From a virus, in IMG/VR virus record IMGVR_UViG_3300046331_000424, positions 1 to 44,730 of that record: 44,730 nt of DNA. One strand, 5' to 3'. Positions 25,682-33,982 of this stretch are shown here, piece by piece. Every line of letters begins with the position of its first letter. The first letter of the stretch is position 1. The translations under genes were made by a program, and so were the position numbers. Below the pieces are notes generated by a model, which saw nothing but the letters and a program-made list of their open reading frames with translations, did not search any database and was not told the origin of the DNA.

Positions 25682-25927
25682 TTAGAATACTGTTTTATCT
25701 TTTGTCATTTCAAACTCGTAATGGTTGGATAAGTCTTTGCCACAAGCCAACTCATAAATTATATCATTCGGTCGAATTACTATGCCTGTAACAAATCGCT
25801 GCAACTGTTCGGGGTCGGTAGTTAAATAAACTAATTCGCCTATCATAAACTGCAACTGGGTTCTTCTTGTGTCGTTTCCACAAATAACAACAACTGATTT
25901 ATACTTCTCTGTAAAGTCTGTTTTCAT
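25682..25927 (-). CDS. Small unknown protein after the head morphogenesis gene
   Basis: An 81-aa protein, MKTDFTEKYKSVVVICGND, compact alpha/beta with a pattern (GELVYLTTDPEQLQRFVTGI, then a strand near the C-terminus) suggestive of a small SH3-like or barrel fold. It overlaps the upstream gene by 29 nt. Function unknown; the fold remark is a guess from strand spacing. Confidence 0.6.
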   Translation of the reverse strand: MKTDFTEKYKSVVVICGNDTRRTQLQFMIGELVYLTTDPEQLQRFVTGIVIRPNDIIYELACGKDLSNHYEFEMTKDKTVF

Positions 25928-26765
25928 CGTTGATTTTAATAGTTTTGTCTAAACGCATAGCAGTTGCATTGCTAATCCATGATAAATGATGCCTACAACG
26001 ATAACCGCCTAAATCCTCGAATGGTTGATAACCGTTCTTTGGTTTACCTGCAAAGGTAAGATTTTCCCACGACTGAATTTCATCTTTAAGGAAAACTTTT
26101 CCATTACGTTCTAAACAGAAAGGTCGAGTGCCTGCGATTGTTCCACCAACGTAAATAGATGCCTGTAACTCAAATTGTTCAGCATAAGTGTTTTGAGCAA
26201 ATCTATCAGCCTTTTGATACGAATCAAATATTGAGATTGGGCTGTAATCTTCCGAGCGATAATAAAACCTTTCGTACACTCCCATTGTTTCGCCATTACC
26301 TTTGACAAAGGTTCTTAGTTCTTCTTTGGCAGTATTGAGTAACTCATTTCGTGCAGTCTTAGTGAGGTAAGACCGAACCGATTCTTTTACTCCTGTACTT
26401 TGCCAAACGTTTTTAAGGAATCCATCGCCCATATCATACGCACTGGTAATACCAAACTCTTTCAAGATAGCATTTTTCACAGTTGGCTCAATGGTAGCCA
26501 GTCCAAGTTCTTCTTTGAAGTATGCTTCATTCGATTCTATAACGCTGATAATGTCATTCATAAGCGTTGCAACTACTTCGATGTGATACTTTTGATTAAA
26601 CTCAATAAAGAACGTTTCATACGCACTATTACTGAACACTACCGATGCGTAACTTGACATTAGTTCTTCAAGAAAAACGCCTTGCAGTTCTTCAAGAAGC
26701 AAGGCGAAGTTTTCTTGTCGTTTCAAGATTTCATTGATGCGTTTTTCTATCTCTTTACGGCTCAT
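25899..26765 (-). CDS. Phage head morphogenesis protein (SPP1 gp7 / Mu gpF-like)
   Basis: A 288-aa protein. The C-terminal region has GTRPFCLERNGKVF and GGYRCRHHLSWI, the Cys/His signature of the minor head protein domain found next to portal genes. It follows the portal gene with an ATGA overlap. The N-terminal half is helical. Members take part in capsid assembly or in DNA ejection. Confidence 0.85.
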   Translation of the reverse strand: MSRKEIEKRINEILKRQENFALLLEELQGVFLEELMSSYASVVFSNSAYETFFIEFNQKYHIEVVATLMNDIISVIESNEAYFKEELGLATIEPTVKNAILKEFGITSAYDMGDGFLKNVWQSTGVKESVRSYLTKTARNELLNTAKEELRTFVKGNGETMGVYERFYYRSEDYSPISIFDSYQKADRFAQNTYAEQFELQASIYVGGTIAGTRPFCLERNGKVFLKDEIQSWENLTFAGKPKNGYQPFEDLGGYRCRHHLSWISNATAMRLDKTIKINDENRLYREV

Positions 26766-28648
26766 TTTGTTGGTTGCGGTTTGTTGAACGATGTGCTACG
26801 ATTCAAAGCTGGCAGAACTATCTCGTTTTCTTTCTCTACGACTGTCATAATTTCATCAATCTTGGCATCAAAAGCAGTCATAATCTCCTTAGCATCTTTA
26901 TTGACAATTTCGGGAGTTTCTTCAAGTAGTTGTTTCCAAACATCTTCAAAGTACAGATAAGCTACTTTCGTTTTCTTCATTACAAAGGTACTCGAAAGGA
27001 CTGTTGGCATATTCGTTTCTCCGATGAAAGGCAATGTAACAATCTTGGCATTGTACCGCTTCAATGAATCACTATCAGCTTCAAAGGTCATTCGAGCAAG
27101 TTCTCGTTGCTTTTCAGCTATCAATGCTTTATCAGCTTTGGCATCAATCAACGCACTAAGTTCCATAGCGACATCTTCCTTGGTTAGTGGCTCAAACTTT
27201 TGCGTTTTGTACTCGTATGAGCATTCGAGAACTGAATCGTAAAACTGTCCAAACATCGAAACTACAAACTTCCACATTTCAGCGTTATGGTCCGCATAAG
27301 GTTTCAACGTATTGTTGATATTGTCCTTTTTCAGAATAGAACTCGTAGCTGTTGGTTGGCTATTCGTGCCGATGAAAGTTGAGGTATTGCCTTGCTGTCT
27401 GTTATCGTCAGAACTGAACACCGAAATCATAATCTCGTTTTTCAGTCTTTCAATTTCTTCTTGGGTCATTTTTAAACCATCAATCGGCTTAGTGAGGTAT
27501 TTCATCCAGTCGTCAAGCGGAATAACATTGCCATCTTTGTCCGTATCGTTTGGAATATACATAGCGTGTTGTGGCGATGTTGGCAGGATTTTACCGTAAC
27601 CCTTACAAGTTCCACACTTATCGCTACTATTTGAAATGTAACCTCCGTTGCACGTTCTCATTGGGTCGATGTGAACTTCTCCCGGGCATCGTTCCCCTCT
27701 AATCATCGGAGTAGGAAAATTGTAAAGCAAAAGGCAAATGTCTAAGTTCGATTTGTTGCGAATCAAGTCAATCGCTAAACTGGTGCTTTTGTCAATAGGG
27801 CTTACCAATACTCTCGGATTGTCGTCAGACTTCACATAACCAATTCTAAACGCTTGGATTCTTGGTTGTATCTCGGTTCTCTTAGGACTGTACTTGTTTT
27901 TGATGTAAACATTGTACCGTACCTTATCACGCTTTTCAAATACTTGGTTTGGTTCGGGTAACTTACGAGCATCGTTCTCTAATACTTGCAAGAACTCAAT
28001 ACAAAAGCCTTTGCCAAAGTAGTAATAGTCCTTAGCAACTTTCTTTTCATACTCCTGTGTTTTATCGTTGGTTACGAATACATTCTTTTCGATGCAACAA
28101 AACAAATAGCTTAGTTCTCCTGTATTTGAGTAACCAAAATCATAAACCTCATTGCTATTTACGATTACTGGGTAAGGTATCGGTTTACCTTTTTTCTTTG
28201 GGTCAAAAGGCAAGAAATCAACAATTAGAAATGCGTTAGGGTCGTTGATGGTAAACGCTTTGATAAACTCCTTAAAATAGTTCTCCACGCTTTTGTTTTG
28301 GTAGAAGAACTTTTCAAAGTATTCAATGGCATCTTTATTGCCATTACCCTTGACAGTAATACTCTTGTTTACTGGGGTACGATACACATTGTAGAATTTA
28401 GACAAGCATGGAGCATAAGCAGCCTTGAAAGGTTCAACGGTCAAAGCCAAACGTTGAGTATGTAGTATTTCATCTTCTCCAAATATGAAACGAGGTAGCA
28501 ATGGTGCAAAGTCTTTTCCAGTAACAAGCCTTTTGTATAGAGTGTTGAGCCTTACAGTTTCATCGTAATCAGCGTGTTTATACTGGGTTTCAATGAACAC
28601 TTTGCAGGTGCTTAATGCTTCATCAATGATGGTTTGTAAATCTTCCAT
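26762..28648 (-). CDS. Portal protein with zinc-finger-like insert
   Basis: A 628-aa protein between the terminase and head morphogenesis genes. N-terminal parts (KAFTINDPNAFLIVDF, SNEVYDFGYSN) and the C-terminal helix region fit portal architecture: a ring of twelve subunits forming the DNA entry channel. Cys321, Cys333, Cys345 and Cys348 (CPGEVHI..., CNGGY..., CGTCKGYGK) make a probable Zn site; CGTCKGYG is a CxxCxGxG motif as in the DnaJ zinc domain. A terminator hairpin ends only a few bases before the start codon. Confidence 0.85.
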   Translation of the reverse strand: MEDLQTIIDEALSTCKVFIETQYKHADYDETVRLNTLYKRLVTGKDFAPLLPRFIFGEDEILHTQRLALTVEPFKAAYAPCLSKFYNVYRTPVNKSITVKGNGNKDAIEYFEKFFYQNKSVENYFKEFIKAFTINDPNAFLIVDFLPFDPKKKGKPIPYPVIVNSNEVYDFGYSNTGELSYLFCCIEKNVFVTNDKTQEYEKKVAKDYYYFGKGFCIEFLQVLENDARKLPEPNQVFEKRDKVRYNVYIKNKYSPKRTEIQPRIQAFRIGYVKSDDNPRVLVSPIDKSTSLAIDLIRNKSNLDICLLLYNFPTPMIRGERCPGEVHIDPMRTCNGGYISNSSDKCGTCKGYGKILPTSPQHAMYIPNDTDKDGNVIPLDDWMKYLTKPIDGLKMTQEEIERLKNEIMISVFSSDDNRQQGNTSTFIGTNSQPTATSSILKKDNINNTLKPYADHNAEMWKFVVSMFGQFYDSVLECSYEYKTQKFEPLTKEDVAMELSALIDAKADKALIAEKQRELARMTFEADSDSLKRYNAKIVTLPFIGETNMPTVLSSTFVMKKTKVAYLYFEDVWKQLLEETPEIVNKDAKEIMTAFDAKIDEIMTVVEKENEIVLPALNRSTSFNKPQPTK

Positions 28649-28652
28649 GAGT

Positions 28653-28688
28653 TAAAAAAAAATTAGTCCCTGTAAAATTACAGGGACT
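28653..28688 (-). terminator. Strong terminator directly before the portal start codon
   Basis: A perfect 10-bp stem (28665-28674 with 28679-28688) with a 4-nt loop and a run of nine T on the minus strand. The run ends about 5 nt before the ATG at 28648, leaving no room for a promoter of the usual kind downstream. Confidence 0.8.
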
Positions 28689-28693
28689 TTTGG

Positions 28694-28981
28694 TTATTCT
28701 TCTACTTCGTCATAAGTTTTAGCAAAAATATCTGCTTTACATGGATAAAATTCTCCATTAACTCCTTTTATGATAAAATCACCAACACTTGCTCTCATTT
28801 CTCCTTCAAGAGTAAAAATAAAAATGTCAGTTCCATTATGCCAAGCATTGGGCTTGTCTTTTCCTTGATTGCACCAATTAATAATGCTATCCATTGTTGG
28901 GCTTCCAACTTCATTGTTGGTAGTAAATTGCATAGCTTCAATTACTACTGGTTTCTTTCTGTACTTAGATGCTGTTTTCAT
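28694..28981 (-). CDS. PGDYG-like small phage protein
   Basis: A 95-aa protein with KYRKKPVVIEAMQF at the N-terminus, then GDFIIKGVNGEFYPCKADIF and AKTYDEV at the C-terminus. This is the pattern of a widespread small phage family, often called PGDYG, of unknown function. It lies between terminase and portal and ends at a strong terminator. Confidence 0.75.
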   Translation of the reverse strand: MKTASKYRKKPVVIEAMQFTTNNEVGSPTMDSIINWCNQGKDKPNAWHNGTDIFIFTLEGEMRASVGDFIIKGVNGEFYPCKADIFAKTYDEVEE

Positions 28982-29005
28982 TTGATTGTTATTAGAAATT
29001 AAAAA

Positions 29006-30454
29006 TTATTTGCTTCCTCTGTGTAAATGCTTGAAATACTTATACATAAAATACTTGAACGCATCAAAGCAATGTCCTTTGGTTTCTACTCGTGAGCCGT
29101 CAATGGTTTTCACTTCGGGATTGTAACCATCTGTACCCTCTTGGAGTTCTTCTAAGTCTTTAATGAGGTTTGGGCATCGCTTTTCATCAATCTCAACCTC
29201 GATGGCATACTCTCCGCTAAATACTTCATTCAAAAAATCCCTTGCATCTTCATTGAAAGGGTTTGAGTTCGGTACTTGGTTTGAAAGGTTATGCAAATAC
29301 GGCTTTATGGTGTTTTCAATACCTCTGTAAGCGTTTGCACCATTCTTTCCACTTGCATCGCCATAGAAGTACAACGGAACTGCTCCAAAACTCTTGATAT
29401 ACTGCTTAATAAACGTCTTGGGGGCATATTCGGGGTAGTTGTTAGGGTTTGATGAACAATACTCTCTAAAAACTCTTACAACGAATATTTCTTTATCGTT
29501 TACTATCTTTTTCAAGACTTGAATACACAACATCGTTTGATACGGCTGAATATTAAAGTCAAAGGTCAAATGCACTGGCAAATCTTTGGCATAGAAAACT
29601 GGCTTAGTGTGCAAATCCCTGCGGAATGAGTAAATCCATTCTTTGCCTGTTTTCTGTGATACCCATTTACCCTCTCTACCGTAAACTGCTCTATCTCCTT
29701 TCCAGTTCATAATTACTTTCTTCACGTAATCATCGGGTAAGAAAGGATTATCTTCAAAGTTGCTGTAACAGATTGAAAAGTCGTCTATGTCATAGTACAA
29801 GTCTTTTTCCTCTATTTCGGGATTGAGCAAGTGCTTATACAAAAAGAACTCTTTGCTAATCGGGTTGAGTGTAAAATGTATCTTATGCTTTCCAAGTGGT
29901 GTACGTAAACGAGCATTCAAGTTATCGAAGTCGTCCATCGTAGCCATTTGGATTCTACCGTTTGAAATGGTTATCGGTTCTTCAAACCAAATGTCGGTAA
30001 CATCGTTGATACCCGATAACTTACCAGTATCATCTAAACCACTTGAATACAACCAATGTCCAGTAGCATAACAAAAGATGTCGCAAGTACCGTTGTAAAA
30101 TCTGAAATACTTTTCGAGTTTATAGAATTTAGCAACGTCCTTGAAAGTTTGGTAAACTGACTTGCGTATATCTGTTTTGTGCATACGAACAAACAAACAA
30201 CGAAAGTAAATACTTGGGTTCATCGCTTTCAATAGCAACTGTAAGGCTTTTGCAGTTGATTTACCGCTACCATTACCACCAATCCAAACATCGTAACGCT
30301 TATCAGAATTTAACTCATTGTAAAACCTATCGGGAAAGAATACTGGATAGAATCCAACCTGCTTGATTGTGGTATCATCGAGCATTAGCCGCTTATCTTT
30401 GTCAAGATAACCAAAGATGTCAAGCCCACTCATTGGAAACGCCCTAAATTCCAT
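29006..30454 (-). CDS. terL: Terminase large subunit
   Basis: A 482-aa protein. Walker A GGNGSGKST at residues 59-67 and Walker B TDIWFEEP at 153-160, with the catalytic Glu, form the packaging ATPase. The C-terminal RNase H-like nuclease shows its Asp residues in LTFDFN, FYGDASGKNG and CFDAFKYFMY. It pumps DNA into the prohead and cuts concatemers. It follows the small subunit gene by 5 nt. The ATG at 30454 is used. Confidence 0.95.
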   Translation of the reverse strand: MEFRAFPMSGLDIFGYLDKDKRLMLDDTTIKQVGFYPVFFPDRFYNELNSDKRYDVWIGGNGSGKSTAKALQLLLKAMNPSIYFRCLFVRMHKTDIRKSVYQTFKDVAKFYKLEKYFRFYNGTCDIFCYATGHWLYSSGLDDTGKLSGINDVTDIWFEEPITISNGRIQMATMDDFDNLNARLRTPLGKHKIHFTLNPISKEFFLYKHLLNPEIEEKDLYYDIDDFSICYSNFEDNPFLPDDYVKKVIMNWKGDRAVYGREGKWVSQKTGKEWIYSFRRDLHTKPVFYAKDLPVHLTFDFNIQPYQTMLCIQVLKKIVNDKEIFVVRVFREYCSSNPNNYPEYAPKTFIKQYIKSFGAVPLYFYGDASGKNGANAYRGIENTIKPYLHNLSNQVPNSNPFNEDARDFLNEVFSGEYAIEVEIDEKRCPNLIKDLEELQEGTDGYNPEVKTIDGSRVETKGHCFDAFKYFMYKYFKHLHRGSK

Positions 30455-30459
30455 ACACT

Positions 30460-30972
30460 CTATTTTTTCAAGGATTCTTTAAATTCTCTAAGTTTTTGTA
30501 TTTGTTCGTCCGTCATTGGTTGGTCATTACCGATAATCGGATTGTTTACCGAACCTCCATGCTCTAAGTAATGTCTATTACTGAAATTTTCGGGGTCAGC
30601 GTTACAAATAGCAAACATAAGCAACGCATCACTTGGAAGAATTCGCTTGGTAGTAGTCTTGATTCCTTTGATTCTAACATTGCCGTCAGCATCAACCACA
30701 GAATCAACGATTTTCTCTTCAACCTCAAATCCCTCTAAACGTTCAGTAAAAGTCTTTTTAGATAGGTTTTTGAGATAATCAGCCCTATCTGCTTCTGCTT
30801 TTAGTATAGTATCTAAAACGTCCGATTTTCCTTTCTTCCAATTAACGAAAGTATCGTCTGTAATTCCACAAAGTGCTGATATTGCTCTTTGCGTTTTGTT
30901 TTGAAGTATTCCCTCGTAAATGATGGGTAAATGCTTTTCAGCATTATACTTCGAGCTTTTAGCTTGTGCCAT
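30460..30972 (-). CDS. terS: Terminase small subunit
   Basis: A 170-aa protein with an N-terminal helix-turn-helix (TQRAISALCGITDDTFVNWKKG), then a long helix, a beta hairpin with RIKGIKTTTKR, and an acidic helical C-terminus. This is the layout of small terminases that recognise phage DNA. Immediately upstream of terL. The PENFSNR segment is common in small terminases of this type. Confidence 0.85.
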   Translation of the reverse strand: MAQAKSSKYNAEKHLPIIYEGILQNKTQRAISALCGITDDTFVNWKKGKSDVLDTILKAEADRADYLKNLSKKTFTERLEGFEVEEKIVDSVVDADGNVRIKGIKTTTKRILPSDALLMFAICNADPENFSNRHYLEHGGSVNNPIIGNDQPMTDEQIQKLREFKESLKK

Positions 30973-30987
30973 AGTTTTAAGCGTTGA

Positions 30988-31833
30988 TTACTTACCTTTT
31001 TTCTTTGGTTCTTCGTTCGATGGTTCGGGTTCTTGATACTGTTTGAGTGAATCAATGTGAGCGATTGCATACTCTGCTAATCTAAGAATAGCCGTGCCAT
31101 TTGATTTAATGTTTTCGACTTTCTTAACACGTCTTAGAGCATCAGCGAACTTATCATAAATTTCAAGTGGAGCAAGATAAACAGACGTTCCGCTTTGGTA
31201 AGTTAGGAATTGCTCAATGTCTTTTACAGTTTCATTGAATCGTTCCTCATCTTCGGGTAAGAAAGTAATTGCTATGTTCTTGAACGAACCGATTTTAAAG
31301 TTTAGTGATGAGTAGTTTATTTTCTCTATCTCGGAGTTAAGACCGCTTTGAATTTTGTACTCAATACTTTTGATTTCCTCGAATAGTTCTTTGAGAACAG
31401 TTTCATCATCTTTTCCTACGAGAGCATTATGGCTTATCTGTTTAGAGCGTAATTCATCTTTTCCTCCTTTGAGGTCGATAACCATGATTAAGATATATTC
31501 TACACCTGCGGAGCGACAAGCATCAATTCGATGGTGTCCGCTAATGATTCCGAACTTTCTTTGTTTAGGTTCAGCGTTTTCATCTTGCTTTACTTCATCG
31601 TTTTCCTGTGATACTTCATAGGCAAGCGGAGTTCCTTCCAGTCTTTTATCGTTTTTGATATTTTGGACGAGTTGGTTAAATGTTTGCACATCGAAGTATT
31701 GAGCATTTTTCTTTTGTGCAAGGCATTGTGAGGGTTTCACAATTTCTAAACGAGCAAATCCCATGCTTACGAGCAAAGGATTCAATTCTTCAAGTTTGGC
31801 TTTCGCCTGTTCGATGTTAGTTAAATCAATCAT
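30988..31833 (-). CDS. ParB/sulfiredoxin-like domain protein
   Basis: A 281-aa protein. FGIISGHHRIDACRSAG (residues about 93-110) matches the GxHR-type signature of ParB-like domains, and the N-terminal LEIVKPSQCLAQ is the usual preceding strand. The middle (LRSKQISHNALVGKDDE) is as seen in phage ParB-like proteins beside modification genes. Its start overlaps the stop of the methyltransferase-like gene by 8 nt, so the two are translated together. In this setting such proteins are thought to act as nucleases or DNA-modification partners; the reaction here is unknown. Lys-rich C-terminus. Confidence 0.75.
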   Translation of the reverse strand: MIDLTNIEQAKAKLEELNPLLVSMGFARLEIVKPSQCLAQKKNAQYFDVQTFNQLVQNIKNDKRLEGTPLAYEVSQENDEVKQDENAEPKQRKFGIISGHHRIDACRSAGVEYILIMVIDLKGGKDELRSKQISHNALVGKDDETVLKELFEEIKSIEYKIQSGLNSEIEKINYSSLNFKIGSFKNIAITFLPEDEERFNETVKDIEQFLTYQSGTSVYLAPLEIYDKFADALRRVKKVENIKSNGTAILRLAEYAIAHIDSLKQYQEPEPSNEEPKKKGK

Positions 31834-33199
31834 AAAGTTCTGAACTGTTTTGTATGTGAGAATCTTTTTTTACCCAATGCTTTAAGGCATCACGGTAGGT
31901 GTCAAAAATATTTTTCTTGTTTTGATAAACCAGTTTGTTTTTAAAGAAACCATCGTTTTCTTTTCTTTCATGCAAATCGAAGAAACCTCTGTACTTCATC
32001 GAAACGGCTGCATTAGTAAATACGATTGTCGTAAATCCATCGTGATGCCACATAGTCATATCATTGAAGTCTTTCAATGTTTCCTTAGTACAGCAAAGGT
32101 ACATAATGAGTTTTGATAATCTCTTATACTTTGAGTGTGGACAAGCTGGGTCAGAAATGATAACCGCAAGGCTATTACCGAAACGCATAGCGTCCATGAT
32201 TTGAAATAAGCCGATTAGCTTGCCATCAATGAAAATCAAGAACGGAGTACCTGCATCTTTCATTTCAGCTTTCTTTACCCACATAAGGCGGTAATGGTTA
32301 GCAGTCTTTCCATCAACACGCACAACTTTGATTTCTGAATTTTCAGTTATTTCATCTTCAATGCCGATGGTTCTGAAATTAGGCTGACTTTCCTTTACAG
32401 GATTGAAGCGATTAACAAACAACTTAGAATCCTCCTTATTGGTGTAAATGCAGTAAAAGCCATTCGACTTGTATTGATGCTTGAACACAAGATTGAAGTT
32501 TTCGGGTAAATAGTCTATTGGCTCATTGGTACGGTAGAATACCTTGCAACCTCTCTCGGATAAGTCAATAAGGTTTTGCAGTTTCACTTCATCAGTCATT
32601 TCAGTATAGAAAGGCTCTTCATACTTGAAACATTCCTGCAAAGGTCGGTACTGCTTTTCATAATCTCCAAGTATTACTGGGGGGTCATAGAAAACAAAAT
32701 CATTTTCTTTGCAGTCATTGAGCAACTGAACGCCACAAGTACCTTTGAAATCGAAGTTGCCGAGGTTTTCCTTAAAGCCTAAAATCTTCTTTTCGATGTC
32801 TTGATAATAACGCTGCTGATTCTTTTGCACCTCAACATTCATGTTCTTGTAATATGGAACATGGTTCTTTTTTAAGTTCTTGGCAACTTCATTGAAGAAA
32901 ATTACACCAATAGCCAAACTAAGTGGGTCAGTCTTGCTTAGGAAATAATCGAATTGCTGAATATGCTCTGCATCGGAGTAGGTAAGACCAAAGTCTTTTT
33001 CCATAACACCGAAACCAATGGCCATAGAGTAAAGCGAAACATCGGTACTAACCACATGGATATTTTTGTCAATAAGTCCGCAAAGCTGGCTCACTACAAA
33101 GTTACCTGCAAATGGCTCATACACCTTTTGTGTGCCATAAGTCTTGATTTCGTTAAAAATCCATTGGCTTATGATGGGTGGAGTTGTTCCAAAAAACAT
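31826..33199 (-). CDS. Adenine methyltransferase-like domain fused to a Mom/GNAT-like domain
   Basis: 457 aa from ATG at 33199 (MFFGTTPPIISQW); the longer frame begins at a TTG inside the DUF488 gene. Residues 1-250 resemble a D12-class N6-adenine methyltransferase: motif I YEPFAGNF (27-34), STDVS (51-55), and motif IV FYDPPV (170-175). The catalytic motif reads DPPV rather than DPPY/F. Residues about 300-440 have GNAT-like features (LIFIDGKLIGLFQIMD, PHSKYKRLSKLIMYL, VFTNAAVSMKYRGFF), which recall the Mom DNA-modification protein. A DNA modification role, possibly with the overlapping ParB-like gene, is inferred. The Mom likeness is from memory of the pattern and needs testing. Confidence 0.55.
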   Translation of the reverse strand: MFFGTTPPIISQWIFNEIKTYGTQKVYEPFAGNFVVSQLCGLIDKNIHVVSTDVSLYSMAIGFGVMEKDFGLTYSDAEHIQQFDYFLSKTDPLSLAIGVIFFNEVAKNLKKNHVPYYKNMNVEVQKNQQRYYQDIEKKILGFKENLGNFDFKGTCGVQLLNDCKENDFVFYDPPVILGDYEKQYRPLQECFKYEEPFYTEMTDEVKLQNLIDLSERGCKVFYRTNEPIDYLPENFNLVFKHQYKSNGFYCIYTNKEDSKLFVNRFNPVKESQPNFRTIGIEDEITENSEIKVVRVDGKTANHYRLMWVKKAEMKDAGTPFLIFIDGKLIGLFQIMDAMRFGNSLAVIISDPACPHSKYKRLSKLIMYLCCTKETLKDFNDMTMWHHDGFTTIVFTNAAVSMKYRGFFDLHERKENDGFFKNKLVYQNKKNIFDTYRDALKHWVKKDSHIQNSSELYD

Positions 33200-33213
33200 A
33201 GGTCTATAAACGA

Positions 33214-33246
33214 TAAAAACTAACGCCTTTGTTTTAGCGTTAGTTT
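33214..33246 (-). terminator. Terminator after the DUF488 gene
   Basis: A 10-bp stem AAACTAACGC/GCGTTAGTTT (33217-33226 with 33237-33246) with a 10-nt loop, then a minus-strand T run. It separates the DUF488 gene from the methyltransferase-like gene, whose ATG is only 15 nt beyond. Confidence 0.75.
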
Positions 33247-33266
33247 GGTTAAAAATATGACTGATT

Positions 33267-33674
33267 TTAGAAGAGTGAAGCCTGTTCAACTACTGGCTTT
33301 TTAGGCTCAACTTTCTTTTCGGGTTCGTAAAACTCTTCTACTTCATACCCTGCATCATTAAGCCATTTAGCAACTAACTGGCGATGGCAAAAGTCTGTTG
33401 GAACTTCAAAGCAAAGGAGGGCTACATCTTTGCCAAAACCTAAGCCTATTGCTTTTTTAACGATTTCGTGAGGGTTGAGTTTATCTAAAATTTCTTTTTG
33501 GAATCTATCGCTGTATTGAGGGTTTTCCATGTGTAGAATCTGCTTAGTTGGTGCAAGTTCTTTCATCATGTTGCCTTGGTAATACTTAGGCGGATAGATT
33601 GAAATAGCAATCGGAACAATGTCATGTTCGCTTAACTTTCTTAGTTTTCCGTAGTAGGAGGTGTAAATTTTCAT
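33267..33674 (-). CDS. DUF488 family protein with C-terminal clamp-binding-like peptide
   Basis: A 135-aa protein. LLCFEVPTDFCHRQLVAKWL is the hallmark Cys-His-Arg segment of DUF488, and SIYPPKYY lies in the N-terminal part. The function of the family is unknown. The last five residues are QASLF, which fits the bacterial sliding-clamp (DnaN) binding consensus QL[SD]LF at positions 1, 3, 4 and 5. The start overlaps the upstream stop as ATGA. It is near the modification genes but ended by a terminator. Confidence 0.75.
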   Translation of the reverse strand: MKIYTSYYGKLRKLSEHDIVPIAISIYPPKYYQGNMMKELAPTKQILHMENPQYSDRFQKEILDKLNPHEIVKKAIGLGFGKDVALLCFEVPTDFCHRQLVAKWLNDAGYEVEEFYEPEKKVEPKKPVVEQASLF

Positions 33675-33904
33675 TGATACTTTTCTTTTAAAATGTTGAT
33701 AGCTTTTGAAACTACTGTGTCTTTATTGTAACCTAAATTGGTGTAAAACGATTCGTTACCACTAAGCAACTCGTGAGCGATTTCAATAGTTTCTTTTTCG
33801 TCTTTTGTAAAACCTAATTTGAAAGATTTAGCTATTGATAAGGCTTTTTTGTAATCTTCTGTACTAACGTAATGTCTGACTTTATCCGTTTTAGATTCTT
33901 GCAT
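33671..33904 (-). CDS. Small unknown protein, first gene of the DUF488 unit
   Basis: A 77-aa, helical, Lys-rich protein (MQESKTDKVRHYVSTEDYKK). It has a promoter within a nested inverted repeat and a CAAACAAACAAATG leader that runs directly into the start codon. ATGA overlap with the DUF488 gene suggests coupled translation. No family recognised. Confidence 0.65.
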   Translation of the reverse strand: MQESKTDKVRHYVSTEDYKKALSIAKSFKLGFTKDEKETIEIAHELLSGNESFYTNLGYNKDTVVSKAINILKEKYQ

Positions 33905-33917
33905 TTGTTTGTTTGTT

Positions 33918-33961
33918 TGATAGTATAAATTTAAGAATTTAATTTGGATTGACCAAATTTA
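33918..33961. repeat. Nested inverted repeat over a promoter, candidate operator
   Basis: Outer arms of 11 bp (33918-33928 and 33951-33961; AGTATAAATTT / AAATTTATACT) are perfect and 22 nt apart. An inner 7-bp inverted repeat (AATTTGG / CCAAATT, 33937-33943 with 33949-33955) is nested inside and overlaps the right arm. The arms cover the -7 and -33 boxes of the promoter for the gene at 33904. A two-site operator for a dimeric regulator is the simplest reading. Confidence 0.5.
33922..33952 (-). promoter_or_regulatory. Early-type promoter of the DUF488 unit
   Basis: On the minus strand TTG (33950-33952), 20 nt, TAAATTTA (33922-33929), then TACTATCAAACAAACAAATG. Spacing and downstream sequence match the promoter at 39831-39861. 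An overlapping alternative box TAAATTTG lies at 33943-33955. Confidence 0.5.
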
Positions 33962-33982
33962 TACTTTCTAAATCGTGCAAAT

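Noticed and set aside
33200-33289. Upstream extension of the methyltransferase-like protein
   Set aside because: It would start at TTG inside the DUF488 gene and cross the terminator stem.
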